Shown here one piece after another: positions 62,361-64,000 of a stretch of DNA of 64,000 nucleotides; the stretch's first letter is position 1, and each line of letters starts with the position of its first letter. Source of the stretch: Schistosoma mansoni. Its lineage: Eukaryota > Platyhelminthes > Trematoda > Strigeidida > Schistosomatidae. The notes under the pieces are model-generated. The model had not been told where the DNA came from. It made no database searches and saw only the letters and a program-made list of their open reading frames with translations. The stretch spans positions 1,217,396 through 1,281,395 of the forward strand of contig NC_031496.1 in the NCBI RefSeq assembly GCF_000237925.1. The letters are read 5' to 3'. Both the position numbers and the translations under genes were made by a program.

Positions 62361-64000
62361 GTAAGCGGTGTTATCACTGAACGGGCCCATAATTAGCTCA
62401 TAACAACAGTGAAAATAGGCTACCATTATTAAATAAAAGAATTATTAGTTTATATAAACTAGATTATATATATGTTATCAGCTTGATTTAATATAACATT
62501 TAGAATGCTTAAAAACTATACTACACAGTCAAAAACGAAATTGGCAGATTAAACCTGTAAAACCTTGGAACTTTGAGCGCATACAGATAGACAGTTGATG
62601 CTCAAAGCACGTAAATGAATAATAATAGTATTGTATCGTATGTTAACCAGTAAACATTTACCATCAGCTAAATCAGAGTGATGTTACTGTCTGTCCCATA
62701 GTACTCGCATATGATATTCGAAACAACTTTGGAACTTTGGGAAATTGAGAATATCAGGACGAAACAGTCAGTAAAATGAACCCAACGTCTTTTTCCGAAT
62801 TCGCCGCTTTTGTAACAACTAGTTTATTTCTGCATCTTCTAATATCCAATATATTTGTAACGACCTTGTATAAATCAGTCAACATCTGTGGTATTTCTTT
62901 CTAAAGCTACGGGATAGTTGCAGGTCTTTTTATCGCCTCATATGAATTCGATATTTAATTGAAGATTAATATTTCTTAGATATGTTTATGCTAGGCCATC
63001 GGTGTTGCCAGGACCAGCAGTTATCACATTAACAAACAAAAGATTGAGTCGTTGTAGAGTCACAAATCATGAAATCAGAACGTAGAGGAGTAAAGAGAAG
63101 ATAAGGGTTTCAGTGAGTGGTGGTTGTCTAGTCTACTCTTAAACCTGTCCTCCGAGAGCACTATGAGCTCATCCGCTGAGAGAACTTTTCCAGGTGGGTC
63201 AGACCCTTATTAAAAAGAGGTGTGGTATCACCTGGCCATCGTGTCTTTGAGGTACAATTCTTTGTGTATTGCCTAGCGAAATGGAATGTTGAGATTCGGG
63301 TAAGATGTTCCTATTAGGGTGATCAGGAGTGCTTAGTGTGCCATACAGCACTATCAGGTCGCCTCATATTTGACTATGCTTTAATAAGAATGGCAATTGA
63401 TATTGTGTTGTATCTTTGTTCAGTTCAACTCCTAATCTTATTAATAACATCGTGACACCCCTCTATACTTGTTCAGAGAGATTCAAACACCTTTTGTAGA
63501 AAATCAGTTGTGGTGTTTGAATGAACTAATGATTCCTTTGTACTAGTTTTCTTTGGTCTAAATTACGTTATTTCTAGGATTACTAGTTAGTATAATAATT
63601 GAAATACTTATAATAATCGCAGAAGTGCGAAAATATTGCGGGCTTCTGAATGTGGCGGGGTAAAAGTGCGAGATACTGTCAAACGGAGTTCGAGACCCGA
63701 CATTCACGGTTGCGTTTACGTTAAGTAAGGGGTAGGCTATACTTCGGCCTCATCTCCCTGACAGCTATCACAGTGCTCAGGCCGATAGGACTGATAGAAT
63801 TTCAACTGTGATAATATTTATAACAACTGGAGTATCTGTTCTTCGTGATAGTTTTCGCTTGTAGAAGGGCGATATATGTCCCTCCAGTCACAAATTTAGT
63901 AGAGTTCGAGCTTAAACAGAACCTGTTGTAAACCTTTGTTTTAGTTATAGCAATATTTTTATTCGGCGTTGTGGTCATATGGTGGCCGCTGACACATTTC
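62361..64000. other. no firm feature
   Basis: 63040-63400 has weak similarity on the minus strand to a LINE RT C-terminus, too decayed to call. The rest is unexplained. Confidence 0.3.

Noticed and set aside
63040-63400. Possible LINE RT C-terminus on the minus strand
   Set aside because: Only scattered residues match, with many stops; below what I can support.

Overview
The window looks like nuclear DNA of a blood fluke, almost certainly Schistosoma. It is AT-rich, has short GT-AG introns (35-51 bp) beside very long transposon-filled ones, and carries Smα-type repeats with hammerhead ribozymes, RTE-clade LINEs of the SR2/Perere-3 kind, a CR1-clade LINE, a CACTA transposase and a Ty3/gypsy fossil. 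No bacterial, CRISPR or rRNA feature was seen.

Three conserved host genes can be rebuilt exon by exon. (1) CNOT3, the NOT3 subunit of the CCR4-NOT deadenylase complex, lies on the minus strand at 1090-12764 in three exons (818 aa). (2) PRADC1, a small secreted protease-associated-domain protein, has exons 1-3 on the minus strand (28102-27567) but exon 4 on the plus strand (35161-35281). Splice phases and protein homology fit perfectly across the strand switch. (3) HROB (C17orf53), the factor that works with MCM8-MCM9 in homologous recombination, lies on the minus strand at 51305-61301 in eight recognised exons (428 aa; the N-terminal exons were not found).

The most striking finding is at PRADC1. 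The segment holding exons 1-3 (27193-32601) is bounded by two 753-bp inverted arms, 26440-27192 and 32602-33354, which were identical wherever compared. Turning that segment round makes the PRADC1 gene colinear and also makes a cut LINE copy continuous. This is either a very young inversion with staggered, duplicated breakpoints or an assembly error; both matter for anyone using the locus.

Layout: 1-12764 CNOT3, with hammerhead repeats, a 0.5-kb repeat family (called family A here) and LINE ends in intron 2; 13030-13910 SR2-type LINE fragment; 13.9-18.3 kb nothing recognisable; 18.4-26.4 kb minus-strand CACTA region (subterminal-like tandem repeats, a decayed DUF4806-like gene, transposase) with a Ty3/gypsy fossil inside it; 26.4-35.3 kb inversion, CR1 LINE and PRADC1; 35.3-51.3 kb nested repeats, including a long RTE LINE with target-site duplications; 51.3-61.3 kb HROB with LINE copies in its introns; 61.3-64 kb mostly unexplained, with a CR1 3' end and a possible terminal exon of another gene.
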